Positions 34,699-44,540 of a stretch of 64,000 nucleotides of DNA are shown piece after piece. The first letter of the stretch is position 1; each line of letters opens with the position of its first letter. The translations under genes were made by a program, and so were the position numbers. The stretch is from Bacteroidota bacterium (GTDB lineage Bacteria; Bacteroidota; Bacteroidia; Chitinophagales; Chitinophagaceae). The notes below the pieces were generated by a model. That model searched no databases and was not told where the DNA came from. It was given only the letters and a program-made list of their open reading frames with translations. Location of the stretch: the NCBI GenBank assembly GCA_016868455.1, contig VGGV01000004.1, forward strand, positions 79,778 through 143,777, read 5' to 3'.

Positions 34699-36636
34699 AT
34701 GAATGTATCACTGAAAATGCTGCTGTCCCTGCTCCTGGTACCGGCCCTGCTGCCTGCCCAGTCCGACGAAGACATTTACGAAGCCAACCGGCTGAAAAAA
34801 GTTTTTACCGAAGACCGGGTGGCGGCCACCTTGGTGGAAGAAGAATTTACTTTTGACAAAGGCCGGAATGAAGACCGCCTGCCGGTAGTAACCGCCACCT
34901 GTAATACCAGCATCAATTTTTTTTCGCTCAGGGAAAGCGCCGGCATACAGTACTTTGACTTTTATAATTCCTTTACTAAAATCACTTCTTTTAAACAATT
35001 AGAGAAAGTGAAAGGTATGTTCGGAGTAAAGAAAAACTACAATGTGGGTTATGCCATTGACCGCTCCGCCAGCTCCAGCGATTTCTTTTCTGACGACAGC
35101 CGGGTGAAATATTTCAACATCCGCTTCAGCGGGTATGGCGATGCCACAAGGGTGGAGACAGAAAAAAAATATTTTGATAGCAAATATCTGACGGTGGCAT
35201 ATTTCCACAGCTTTTATCCCGCCAAAGAAAAAATCATCCGGGTCAAAGTGCCCGACTGGCTGGAACTGGATATCCGGGAATTCAATTTCGCCGACTATAA
35301 AGTAACAAGGCAAAAGACCACGGAGAAGAATATGACGGTGTACACCTTTAAACTGCAAAACCTGCCGGCCATTAAAAACGAAAGGCGGGCTATCGGTCTT
35401 GCTTACCAGTTTCCGCATATTGCCTTTGTGGTAAAGTCGTTTACCAATGACGGCAAAAAGGAAAAAGGATTTGGTGATGTGGGCGACCTCTACAACTGGT
35501 ACAATTACCTTTATAAAAAAAGTGTGAACAGGCCCGATGAACTGAAAGCCAAAGTAACCGAGCTTACCAAAGGCAAAACAACCGATCTGGACAAAGTAAA
35601 ATCCATTTTTTACTGGGTGCAGGATAATATCCGCTACATCGCTTTTGAAGACGGGCTGGCGGGTTTTATTCCCGCCACAGCGCAGGATGTGTTTAAATCC
35701 AAATACGGCGACTGTAAGGGCATGGCCAACCTGATTACCGAAATGCTGAAGCTGGCCGGTTTAGAAGCTTACATGACTTGGATTGGCACCCGCCACATTC
35801 CCTATGACTACACACTTCCTTCGCTGGCGGTGGATAACCACTGCATCAGCACGGTCATGATCAACGGCAAGGAGTATTTTTTAGATGGTACAGAGAAATA
35901 CATCCCCTTTGGTGATTATGCCTGGCGCATACAGGGAAAAGAAGTGCTGATTGGCAAAGGAGAAAAATATGAAGTAAAGAAAGTGCCGCTGATGGATATT
36001 GATAAAAGCAAACTGCTAACACAAACCAGTTTCCAGTTAAAGGATAATGTATTGAAGGGGCATGTGAAAGTGACGCTTACAGGTGAACAGCGCACCCGTT
36101 TTCACCAGTACTATCATGACCTGCCCTCCGATGATAAAAAGAAAGTGATACAACGTTTCCTGGAATTTGGCAATAAGAACCTAGCCGTTACCAATGTAAA
36201 AACATCTGACCTCAGCAACCGGGAAATTCCCGTGGTGGTGGAGGGCGATATTGACCTGAGCAATTATATTATCACTGAGGATAAAGAGATTTATGTTGGC
36301 ATTGATTTTTTCCCGGAAGACCTGCGGGGTTTTATACCCGACAAAGACCGTCAGCAGGACTTTGCCCTTAATTCAGCCTATGTTTCGCAGGACGAAACCG
36401 AACTGATATTGCCTCCGGGGTATAAAGTAGCCTCACTGCCCAACCCCATTGATGAAAAAACAGCTGACTATGCCGTAACCGCTTCCTATTCCAGCAAGGA
36501 TAATAAGATCATTTTCAAAAAAACACTTTCGTTCCCCAATGGCCGCATCCGGAAAGCTGATTTTGAGAACTGGAAAAAATTTGCCAATAAACTGAAGGAT
36601 TTTAACAGCAACCTGATTTTAATAAAAAAGCCATAA
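34699..36636 (+). CDS. DUF3857 / transglutaminase-like protein with intact catalytic triad
   Basis: A 645-residue secreted protein with a signal peptide ending near LLPAQ. The N-terminal half (about 40-240) is the DUF3857 beta domain and the next part (about 290-410) a transglutaminase-like cysteine peptidase fold. The triad is visible: C339 in KYGDCKGMA, H381 in DNHCIST and D396 in FLDGTEKY. The C-terminal ~200 residues are another beta-rich domain. Such proteins are common in Bacteroidota; whether they cross-link or cleave is not known. The next gene encodes a related protein without this triad. Confidence 0.85.
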   Translation: MNVSLKMLLSLLLVPALLPAQSDEDIYEANRLKKVFTEDRVAATLVEEEFTFDKGRNEDRLPVVTATCNTSINFFSLRESAGIQYFDFYNSFTKITSFKQLEKVKGMFGVKKNYNVGYAIDRSASSSDFFSDDSRVKYFNIRFSGYGDATRVETEKKYFDSKYLTVAYFHSFYPAKEKIIRVKVPDWLELDIREFNFADYKVTRQKTTEKNMTVYTFKLQNLPAIKNERRAIGLAYQFPHIAFVVKSFTNDGKKEKGFGDVGDLYNWYNYLYKKSVNRPDELKAKVTELTKGKTTDLDKVKSIFYWVQDNIRYIAFEDGLAGFIPATAQDVFKSKYGDCKGMANLITEMLKLAGLEAYMTWIGTRHIPYDYTLPSLAVDNHCISTVMINGKEYFLDGTEKYIPFGDYAWRIQGKEVLIGKGEKYEVKKVPLMDIDKSKLLTQTSFQLKDNVLKGHVKVTLTGEQRTRFHQYYHDLPSDDKKKVIQRFLEFGNKNLAVTNVKTSDLSNREIPVVVEGDIDLSNYIITEDKEIYVGIDFFPEDLRGFIPDKDRQQDFALNSAYVSQDETELILPPGYKVASLPNPIDEKTADYAVTASYSSKDNKIIFKKTLSFPNGRIRKADFENWKKFANKLKDFNSNLILIKKP

Positions 36637-36651
36637 CTGTTTATAATGCGG

Positions 36652-36736
36652 AACCACATAGTAACATAGAAACATAGTTTCAATACATAGAGCTTTCTAT
36701 GTGCAACCCTTTTGCCTGCTATGTGCCTATGTGGTA
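36652..36736. repeat. Palindrome-rich intergenic element with repeated CATAG/CTATG words
   Basis: ACCACATAG near 36653 is the inverse of CTATGTGGT near 36727. Inside lies a perfect 7-base hairpin ACATAGA (36685-36691), loop GCTT, TCTATGT (36696-36702), and further CATAG and CTATGTG copies. It fills the gap between the two DUF3857 genes. Confidence 0.6.
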
Positions 36737-36754
36737 AAAAAGAACCGTGATAAT

Positions 36755-38905
36755 ATGAAGAAATTACTTTTTACACTGGTATTTGTTTCATCTGCATTTT
36801 GCTTAGCTGCGCAGGATGACGATGACACCTTCTCCCCGTCTAAGCTGGAAACCATCGCCAAAAACATGAAACAGATTTGGGATGATCCCGATCCGGATTT
36901 CAGCATTACAGCTATTCCGGAAAAATGGAAAGAAGAAAGCGGAATTATCCTGGCGCAAAAAACAAGGTTCTCCTTTGATAAAGATGCCAATAAACTTGCT
37001 GTTTATGAGATCACCCGCCGCCGCATTAAACTCAACGACCGGGATGCGGTGAACTCTTATTCTTCTGTCTTCTTTCGCATTGGCTCATCCAATGACGGCG
37101 CCAGCATTAAGATCGTCAAGGCCAACGGTACCGTGCAGGAAGTTTCGCTCCGCAATGCCGTGTATGTGGAAGATAATGATGATGTGCCCTCCACCTTTAC
37201 ACCCTATATCGGTAAGGCCATCACCTATTATGATAAAAGCAAGAGCCGGGTGATATTTTACAAAGTGGCCATTCCCGATCTTGATCCCGGAGATATCATT
37301 GACTATGGCACCATCTTCTATGATGACAATACAGTGAAGAAGATGAGTTATATCGAATTTGATCCCATCTATTTTGTTTGTACAAGAGCATATCCCGTAC
37401 TGAGCCAGAAATTTGAGATTGATACAGATAATAATTCTTTTATTAATTCCAAATCCACCATGGGGGCGCCGCAATTTAAAGAAACGGGCAACAGCAATGC
37501 CGACTATACCTGGGAAGACCGTAACCGGGACAAGCTCAGCGACACAAGATGGGTGAACAGCCTGGTGGAATTGCCCATGGTGAAATTCCAGATTGTTTTT
37601 TCAAGAAGCGAGAACCGTTCTGATCTTTTTATCGGCGACCGGGGTGAACTGAAACAAAACATCAGTCCTGAAGAACTGGCAAAAAAAATGAACAACCTCT
37701 ACAACCGGCTGGATGGTTCATTCTACTACAATATGGCGAAAGCTTATTTAAAACAGATTGGTTATGCCGACCTGCGGGAAGAAGACTTTATTCAAAAATC
37801 TTATTACATCCTCCGCCACATGGCTTTTTACCGGGCCAATGGTTTTTCCAGTGAATTGTTTGCCTCCTGCCTTACCCAATGTCTCGACCTGAAAAAAATT
37901 CCCTACGACCTTATAGTTACCACCCCGCTTACTTTGACCAAACCGGAAAATATCATCTTTCGTACCGAGCCGGAGTGGATGGTAAGGGTGAAGGATAAAT
38001 ATATTTTCAATGCTACAATTTTTTCCAACCCCTATGATTTCCGGGAAGAATACCTGGACACACCTGCCTATATTATTTCTCTGGGCAAGAACCCCACAGC
38101 CACCCCCGTTACCCTGCCGGGCAGCAAACCGGATGAGAACGTAACCACCAACACTGTTTCAGCCAGCATTGATACTACCACAAGAAATATGCTGGTCACT
38201 CACCAGAAAGCGGTGACCGGCATGAGCAAGAAATTTTACAATGTGCAGGCGCTGGTACACACTACGGCGCTGGACGATGACCACCGCAGCTATGGCGGTG
38301 AAGATGATGTGCGGGCCGGCATGAAGGGCACTGTGCTGGAGAGCTATGAAGAAAAACTGAGGGAACGCAAAAAAGAAGACAAGACCCGCAAACTGGAGTA
38401 TATGAAAGAAGCGCTGAAAGATGAATATGATAATATCACCGCTTACGCTGAATTTACCCTGAACTCAGACGGCCGTAACTGGCGCAAGCAGAAACTTAAC
38501 TATACCAGTAAACTGGAACTGGGTGATATGGTAAAGATAGCCGGTGACAACCTGCTGGTATCAGTGCCCGGCCTTATAGGAGACCAGTTATATGTTTCGC
38601 AGGATGAACGTAAAAGGGAAGTGGATGCCTGGATGGGTTTTCCCCGCAGCCTGCGCAATATTATCAACTTTACCATACCCGCCGGTTATAAAGTGGTGGG
38701 GGTGCAGAACCTGAATATGAATATTGACAATGAAGCCGGCACTTTTGCCGTGCAGGCATCGGTGGACGGCAGCACACTAAACATACTGGTGAAAAAGATC
38801 TATAAGAACGCCGTGGTGAAAAAAGAAAACTGGCCCAGGTTTTTAGAGATGCTGGATGCGGCCTTTAATTTTTCGCAGAAGAAGGTGTTGTTGAAGAAGA
38901 TGTAA
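36755..38905 (+). CDS. DUF3857 protein with degenerate transglutaminase-like domain
   Basis: A 716-residue secreted protein; the start at 36755 gives the signal peptide MKKLLFTLVFVSSAFCLAAQ, whereas an upstream in-frame ATG at 36701 lies inside a repeat element. The architecture follows the preceding gene: DUF3857 beta domain, transglutaminase-like middle, C-terminal beta domain. In the stretch that should hold the catalytic cysteine it reads FSSELFASCLTQCLDLKKIP, without the GDC motif, and the later FNATIFSNPYDF replaces the DGT aspartate block. It is therefore probably a non-catalytic paralogue working with its neighbour. Confidence 0.8.
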   Translation: MKKLLFTLVFVSSAFCLAAQDDDDTFSPSKLETIAKNMKQIWDDPDPDFSITAIPEKWKEESGIILAQKTRFSFDKDANKLAVYEITRRRIKLNDRDAVNSYSSVFFRIGSSNDGASIKIVKANGTVQEVSLRNAVYVEDNDDVPSTFTPYIGKAITYYDKSKSRVIFYKVAIPDLDPGDIIDYGTIFYDDNTVKKMSYIEFDPIYFVCTRAYPVLSQKFEIDTDNNSFINSKSTMGAPQFKETGNSNADYTWEDRNRDKLSDTRWVNSLVELPMVKFQIVFSRSENRSDLFIGDRGELKQNISPEELAKKMNNLYNRLDGSFYYNMAKAYLKQIGYADLREEDFIQKSYYILRHMAFYRANGFSSELFASCLTQCLDLKKIPYDLIVTTPLTLTKPENIIFRTEPEWMVRVKDKYIFNATIFSNPYDFREEYLDTPAYIISLGKNPTATPVTLPGSKPDENVTTNTVSASIDTTTRNMLVTHQKAVTGMSKKFYNVQALVHTTALDDDHRSYGGEDDVRAGMKGTVLESYEEKLRERKKEDKTRKLEYMKEALKDEYDNITAYAEFTLNSDGRNWRKQKLNYTSKLELGDMVKIAGDNLLVSVPGLIGDQLYVSQDERKREVDAWMGFPRSLRNIINFTIPAGYKVVGVQNLNMNIDNEAGTFAVQASVDGSTLNILVKKIYKNAVVKKENWPRFLEMLDAAFNFSQKKVLLKKM

Positions 38906-39103
38906 CAAATTTATATCCCTGTTTTAAGAAACTTACAGTTTCGGGGTAATTTCTTATATTTCTTCAACATGTTTCCAAGATCAAGTTGCCTCATTTGAAA
39001 ATAATTTTTAAAAGGCCGCCGGGCACTGTTCGCCTCAGTTGATTCGGCCAAATGTCTTACCTTACTGTCCTAAAACAAAGTACCTCCTCTACAAGCTCCG
39101 GTT

Positions 39104-40333
39104 ATGAAAAAGCTGCTTCTTGGTTTCAGCCTGCTTCAGGTAAGGTATGCTTTCGCCCAGCCCGTAAAAGAAATGAACCCCAAACTGGGAAGTCTGATTG
39201 ATAAAACTCCGGCAGGAGAAATTACCTGGAACAAACAACTGCAGGCCTGCGAAGCCTTTTTTAAAAAAGCAGACGATATGGGCGGGTATGACAAGCTCTC
39301 GGCTGCCGATAAAAAACGCTACGATAAGTGCTCCGAAGATGAAATGAAGGGTTACTGGGATGCCATCGGGGATGGATGCAGCTGGTACTGCGGCGGCGGG
39401 CCCGATTCAGTGTGGGCCTCTTCTTCTCTGAAGCCGATGGCCGGTCTTAATTACAAAGCGGATAATGCACATGACCTCAGCTACAAAACCGCCTGGGTGG
39501 AGGGTGTGCCCGGCAATGGTATTGGCCAATACTTAGTGTACCGCTTCAGCGCACAGGCGCCCCGTATCACAAAAATTATTGTGGTGAATGGGTATGTAAA
39601 ATAAGAAAAAGCATGGCGTGACAATGCCCGGGTGAAGAAACTGAAAATGTATATTGACAACAAACCCTTTGCCATCCTGAACCTGCAGGATAAACGCAAC
39701 GAACAGATCTTTGAATTGGAACCCATCGGCAACAACGACCGGGATGACTGGGAAGGCCTTGCCACCCAACCGGCTTGGACGATGAAGTTTGAGATCATGG
39801 AAGTGTATAAGGGGGACAAATTTGAAGACTGTGCCATCACCGAAATTTATTTTGACGGCATTGATGTGCATTGTCTTGGCGCCGGCACCTCCATAACCAT
39901 GGCCGATGGTTCAGTAAAGAATATTGAAACCATCCAAAAAGGCGACCGGGTGCTCCGTTATAACGCCGCCACAAAAACCCTGATGCCGGTAACCGGAACC
40001 AGGCTGATGGAGAAGAAACATGCCAGCCTGGTAAAGCTGGTATTGGAAGACAGGGAAATCATCACCACGGAAGATCATCCTTTCTTCACCGCACAAAACA
40101 CATGGTCATCGGTAAACCCGGATAAATCAAACAGTTTCTACCTGCATACAGCCGGTGTGGCCCGGCTTACCATTGGTGTAGGTATATTTATTCCGGCTGA
40201 AAACAAGTTTGCCATTTTACAAAGTATTGAAAAAGTAAAAGGGCCACAGCTTACTTATACGCTGGAGCTTGCCGGCGCTGATAATTTTATTGCTAACGGG
40301 TTGCTGGTAAAAACGGAGGAGGGGAGGGAATAA
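39104..40333 (+). pseudogene. Secreted NADase-type glycan-binding + Hint-domain protein, broken by an in-frame TAA
   Basis: Two open segments in the same frame (39104-39604 and on to 40333) are separated by a single TAA at 39602-39604. Read through, they form one 409-residue protein. It has a signal peptide (to about residue 19), a helical region with KKRYDKCSEDE, and a discoidin-like NADase-type glycan-binding domain (about 105-250). The stop falls inside this domain, between VVNGYVK and EKAWRDNARVK, where a serine (TCA) would fit the family. The C-terminus (about 252-405) is a Hint/intein-like autoprocessing domain: C at CLGAGTSI, TEDHPFF, and FIANGLLV near the end. Either a fresh nonsense mutation, a sequencing error or readthrough. 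Confidence 0.8.
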
Positions 40334-40360
40334 GAAACAATATAAAAAAATAGCAGCCGC

Positions 40361-40469
40361 TTTCGGCAATGGCCGTTTCCTGCGGGTCCAATTCTATTTC
40401 TACAAATTGTAATTCTTCGCCATACAATTTGTAATCAATTTCATGATTATGGCGGGTTGCTGTACTCAT
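40361..40469 (-). pseudogene. N-terminal remnant of an AIM24/TIGR00266-family protein
   Basis: From an ATG at 40469 the minus strand encodes about 36 residues, including [20 protein letters not shown] and AIAESG, which match the start of TIGR00266/AIM24 proteins (normally 230-270 residues). Beyond 40361 similarity stops and the frame runs into the end of the Hint gene. The rest of the gene is absent. The remnant is divergent from the M16 peptidase gene, with 148 bases between the two starts. The 284-base gap between the flanking genes holds this and nothing else I can recognise. Confidence 0.65.
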
Positions 40470-40617
40470 AATAGTAAAATTTAGCCGGTAAAGGTAACTA
40501 TGACGGGGCATTTTAAACCTGATTTTACCCGCTGCCGGACAAAAAGGGAGAAATGATAAGTGGCAATTATTTCCATACCGAAATTCCTTATTTTGCCTTT
40601 CCCAAAAAATATATTGT

Positions 40618-43470
40618 ATGAAACAACGATTAGTAGTTTTTGCCGCCTTTCTTTTTGCAGTCATCACAGCCTGCGGGCAAACCCGTATGGTGGAAAAGGT
40701 GGCCAAAAATGGGAACGAACTGGTAATAACTTACGAGAAATATGTTTTGCCCAACGGCCTCACCCTTATCATACATGAAGATCACAGCGACCCCATTGTA
40801 CATGTGGATGTAACCTACCATGTGGGTTCCGGCCGTGAAGAGATCGGCAAATCCGGCTTTGCCCACTTCTTTGAACATATGATGTTCCAGGGCAGTGATA
40901 ATGTGGCCGATGAACAGCATTTCAAAATTGTATCCGATGCCGGCGGAACCCTGAACGGCACCACCAACCGTGACCGCACCAATTATTTTGAAACAGTGCC
41001 GGGCAATCAGCTGGAAAAAATGCTTTGGCTGGAAGCCGACCGCATGGGTTTTTTGCTGGATGCCGTAACACAAAAGAAATTTGAAATTCAGCGCTCCACA
41101 GTAAAAAATGAAAGGGGACAGAACTATGACAACCGCCCCTACGGCCTTGCGGCTGAAACAGCCTCCCGTAACCTGTATCCTTATGGCCATCCTTATTCAT
41201 GGCTCACCATAGGTTATGTGGAAGACCTGAACCGGGTGGATGTAAATGACCTGAAGAATTTTTTCCTGCGCTGGTATGGCCCTAACAACGCCACCCTTTC
41301 TGTTGGCGGTGATGTAAAACCTGCTGATGTGGTGAAACTGGTTGAAAAATATTTTGGACGCATTCCCCGCGGGCCGGAGGTAAACCCTGCAACAGTACCT
41401 GCTGCTCAAATTGGTTCTGACCGTTATGTTTCTTACACTGATAATTATGCCAGGCTGCCGTTGCTTTCTGTTGTTTATCCCACAGTTCCCAATTATCACA
41501 AAAACATGGGTGCACTGGCCTGCCTGGCACAGGTGCTGGGACAGGGAAAAACATCGGTACTGTATCAGCAACTGGTAAAAAAACAACTGGCCCTGCAGGC
41601 AAGCGGCTTTAGTAACCTGTCTGAACTTTCCGGTGAGTTCACTTTCCAGATTGTTCCGTCACCGGGAAAAACGCTGGCCACAATGGACACACTCTTCCGC
41701 CGGGCGCTGGATTCGTTTGAAGCAAGAGGTGTTACGGATGAAGACATTGCCAAATTCAAAGGCGGTATGGAAGCGCAGCTCATCAACGGGCTGCAGAGTG
41801 TGGCCGGCAAAATAAGCCAGCTGGCACAGTTCCAGACATTCACCGGCAACCCGAATAAAATTGCCGACCTCATTAAAATGTACCAGGCGGTAACTAAAGA
41901 AGATGTGATGCGGGTTTACAACGAGTATATCAAAGGCAAGGGCGCTGTATTCCTCAGCGTATTGCCCAAAGGGCAGGGAAAAATGATAGCCGCTGCTGAT
42001 AATTACAAGATTGACTCTTCAAAATATGATGCGCCTGATTATGGCTATGCCGGACTGAAGTACATAAAAGCCAAAGACAATTTTGACCGCAGCAAATTAC
42101 CGGGCAATGGCCCTAACCCCACTGTAAAGGTTCCGAAATTCTGGAGAAAGGACATGCCCAATGGGGTGAAGATGATCGGTACCGAATCCACTGAAATTCC
42201 AACGGTAACGATCACCATCACTCTTCCCGGCGGCCACCTGCTGCAGGCAAATGATACGGCCAGGGTTGGTCTTGCTGGCATGTTTGCCGCCATGATGAAC
42301 GAAGACACCAAAAATTACACCGCCGAACAAATGGCAGTGGAACTGCAAAAACTCGGAAGCAATGTAACGGTAGGCAGCAGTCTTGACGGTATCACCTTCA
42401 ATATCCAGTGCCTGAAAAAGAATCTGGATAAAACCCTGGCTTTGGTGGAAGAAAGGATGTTCAATCCCCAATTCACCGAATTAGCCTTTACCCGGATACA
42501 GAAACAACGACTGGAAGGTTTTAAACAAACCAAAGCCGATCCCGCTGCAGTGGCTGATATTGTTTTTGCAAAAATCAACTACGGCCCCAACAATATTCTC
42601 AGTATGAGCCCCAACGGAACAGAACATACCATCAGGAATCTGAAACTGGCTGATATTGAAAATTATTTCAGCAACTACATGAGCTCCAAAGGCGTGAAAG
42701 TAGTGGTGGTGGGTGATGTGAAGCAGGAACAAGTGATGCCAAAACTGGCTTTCTTAAATAAGCTTCCCAATAAGAAAGTGGAAATACCGCCGGCAAACGG
42801 AATAGCTTCTGCTATTGATAAAACCAAAGTGTATATGGTGGATATACCCAAAGCCGCTCAATCTCAGTTCCGTGTAGGCTATGCCACCGGCCTGAAATAT
42901 GACGCCACCGGCGATTATTACCGTTCTATACTGATGAACTACCCGCTTGGCGGCGACTTTAACGCCCGGCTGAACCTGAATCTGCGGGAAGACAAAGGCT
43001 GGACCTATGGAGCCAGAAGTGGCTTTAGCGGCGATGAATATTCCGGTGAATTTGCATTCAGCTCAGGTATCCGTGCCGATGCCACCGACAGCGCCCTGGC
43101 AGAAGTGATGAAAGAGCTGAATAATTACCGGGAGAACGGTATCACCGAAGCTGAACTCAAATTCATGAAGAACTCATTGGGACAGCGGGATGCGAGGAAC
43201 TATGAAACAGGTTTTCAGAAAGCGGCTTTTATCGGCCGTATCCTGAATTACAATCTCCCCGCCAATTATGTAGATCAGCAAAACAAAATACTGGCCAGCA
43301 TCACTAAAAAAGAAGTGGATGCCTTTGCCAAAAAAATGCTGAACCCGGATAAGATGAACGTCCTGCTGGTGGGCGACAAGACAAAAATTTATGACGGTGT
43401 AAAAAAACTTGGCTATGAGATCATTGAACTGGATGCCGATGGGAAGAAAGTAGAAAAAAAAGGATTCTGA
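40618..43470 (+). CDS. M16-family zinc metallopeptidase, lipoprotein, two-domain
   Basis: A 950-residue pitrilysin/insulinase-family peptidase. It starts with a lipoprotein signal (VITAC, C19), so it is anchored in the envelope facing the periplasm or the surface. The N-terminal M16 half has the inverted zinc motif HFFEH (H83, E86, H87) and the downstream glutamate in [11 protein letters not shown]. The C-terminal half (about 500-950) has the M16C fold without the zinc motif, but with the substrate-binding R-Y pair region ([12 protein letters not shown]). Full-length single-chain M16 peptidases of this type are common in Bacteroidota. It ends at a clear terminator. Confidence 0.94.
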   Translation: MKQRLVVFAAFLFAVITACGQTRMVEKVAKNGNELVITYEKYVLPNGLTLIIHEDHSDPIVHVDVTYHVGSGREEIGKSGFAHFFEHMMFQGSDNVADEQHFKIVSDAGGTLNGTTNRDRTNYFETVPGNQLEKMLWLEADRMGFLLDAVTQKKFEIQRSTVKNERGQNYDNRPYGLAAETASRNLYPYGHPYSWLTIGYVEDLNRVDVNDLKNFFLRWYGPNNATLSVGGDVKPADVVKLVEKYFGRIPRGPEVNPATVPAAQIGSDRYVSYTDNYARLPLLSVVYPTVPNYHKNMGALACLAQVLGQGKTSVLYQQLVKKQLALQASGFSNLSELSGEFTFQIVPSPGKTLATMDTLFRRALDSFEARGVTDEDIAKFKGGMEAQLINGLQSVAGKISQLAQFQTFTGNPNKIADLIKMYQAVTKEDVMRVYNEYIKGKGAVFLSVLPKGQGKMIAAADNYKIDSSKYDAPDYGYAGLKYIKAKDNFDRSKLPGNGPNPTVKVPKFWRKDMPNGVKMIGTESTEIPTVTITITLPGGHLLQANDTARVGLAGMFAAMMNEDTKNYTAEQMAVELQKLGSNVTVGSSLDGITFNIQCLKKNLDKTLALVEERMFNPQFTELAFTRIQKQRLEGFKQTKADPAAVADIVFAKINYGPNNILSMSPNGTEHTIRNLKLADIENYFSNYMSSKGVKVVVVGDVKQEQVMPKLAFLNKLPNKKVEIPPANGIASAIDKTKVYMVDIPKAAQSQFRVGYATGLKYDATGDYYRSILMNYPLGGDFNARLNLNLREDKGWTYGARSGFSGDEYSGEFAFSSGIRADATDSALAEVMKELNNYRENGITEAELKFMKNSLGQRDARNYETGFQKAAFIGRILNYNLPANYVDQQNKILASITKKEVDAFAKKMLNPDKMNVLLVGDKTKIYDGVKKLGYEIIELDADGKKVEKKGF

Positions 43471-43528
43471 TAATGACCGGGATCGGAACCCCGCCCAAAG
43501 CGGCGGTCTGAACCATAACAATATGAAG

Positions 43529-43557
43529 AACCCCGCCGGAAGGCGGGGTTTCCTTTT
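43529..43557 (+). terminator. Terminator after the M16 peptidase gene
   Basis: AACCCCGCC (43529-43537) pairs with GGCGGGGTT (43542-43550) across a GGAA loop, followed by TCCTTTTTT. Confidence 0.9.
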
Positions 43558-43621
43558 TTAACATTTAAAAGAAGTATTTCTCAAAAAATTGTTGTCATTT
43601 TAAATACAAAAATTAACGGCC

Positions 43622-44395
43622 ATGAAATTTAGATCTACCCTTTTTCTTGCCTTATGTTGTTCCGCTCTCTTCGGCCAGTCTTATATGAATATCGGTTATT
43701 CATTAAGTGCACCGCAGCAAAAAATGGATGAGTATATCAATCCCCTGCACAGCCTTACAGCAGGCATCCAATTTCAAATACCGAAGGTAAAAAGGCTGCA
43801 GCTCGGCGCCGAAGCCTCCTGGGGCACTTATGCCAGCACCAGCAAAGAGCAAACCTTTACTTTCAGAAACGGTTCTACCACCCGTACACAGGTTAACTAC
43901 AGCAGCAATGTGCTGCAGGGCGGTATTACCGCAAGAGTGCTGCTGCTGAAAGACAAAGCTGTGGCGCCCTACATAAGCGGTAAGGCTGGCTATGCCAGTT
44001 TTTACAGCACCATTTTTATTGAAGACCCGCATGACTGGGACGGCTGCCGTCCGCTTGACCAAAAAACACTGATTAAAGACGGAACCATTATGGGTGGCTA
44101 CGGCGGCGGTTTGCAAATTGACTGGTCGGTGTTTAATCCAAAAAGCGATAAGCGAAGGGGTTTTATTGACCTCAGCGTACAAAATATCCGCGGCAACAGC
44201 ATTAATTATATCAATACCAAAAAACTGATTGATGCCTCTGCCCCGCCACCGCCCGGTGAAGACGGCAAAGCGGTAAGCGTAAAGTTCATCAATGCCACCA
44301 CCAATGAAATACATGAACACCAGGTGGCAGAAGTTTATACCACGCCGCTGCGGATGCTGGAGTTTAAACTGAGCTGGGTGTTTTTGCTGGATTGA
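43622..44395 (+). CDS. Outer-membrane beta-barrel-like protein of unknown function
   Basis: A 257-residue protein with a signal peptide (cleavage near LFGQS). The mature region has alternating barrel-like strands (MNIGYSLSAP, LQLGAEASWGTYAS, LQGGITARVLLL, APYISGKAGYASFY, GGLQIDWSVF) and ends MLEFKLSWVFLLD. It carries a loop with a PPPP stretch near residue 202 and one cysteine. The pattern suits an 8-10-stranded barrel. No specific family can be named. It is a single gene with its own terminator. Confidence 0.65.
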   Translation: MKFRSTLFLALCCSALFGQSYMNIGYSLSAPQQKMDEYINPLHSLTAGIQFQIPKVKRLQLGAEASWGTYASTSKEQTFTFRNGSTTRTQVNYSSNVLQGGITARVLLLKDKAVAPYISGKAGYASFYSTIFIEDPHDWDGCRPLDQKTLIKDGTIMGGYGGGLQIDWSVFNPKSDKRRGFIDLSVQNIRGNSINYINTKKLIDASAPPPPGEDGKAVSVKFINATTNEIHEHQVAEVYTTPLRMLEFKLSWVFLLD

Positions 44396-44415
44396 ACTAT
44401 AATTGATATTAATGC

Positions 44416-44447
44416 AAAAGCGGCCCCTGGAAAGAAGCCGCTTTTTT
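44416..44447 (+). terminator. Terminator after the 43622 gene
   Basis: AAAAGCGGC (44416-44424) pairs with GCCGCTTTT (44437-44445), 12-base loop, with the T run continuing to 44447. Confidence 0.85.
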
Positions 44448-44540
44448 ATTTCGCCCCGGCCGAGCGCCGGGACTCACCACCAAAACCAAAAAATTATACA
44501 ATCACCTTTATAAAAACATGGTTGCAGTTATAAGACAAAC

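Noticed and set aside
38928..38942. GAAACT/AGTTTC palindrome after the second DUF3857 gene as an operator or terminator
   Set aside because: Six-base arms with no T-run, no regulator nearby; too weak to call.
39860..40330. The Hint domain as a true intein inserted in a host protein
   Set aside because: There is no C-terminal extein: only a few residues follow the FIANGLLV end, so it fits a stand-alone autoprocessing Hint domain.
40293..40706. A 137-codon minus-strand frame overlapping the M16 gene start
   Set aside because: Only the part from 40469 to 40361 resembles a known protein; the upstream 79 codons overlap the M16 signal-peptide region antisense and the end overlaps the Hint gene. 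Kept only as a remnant.
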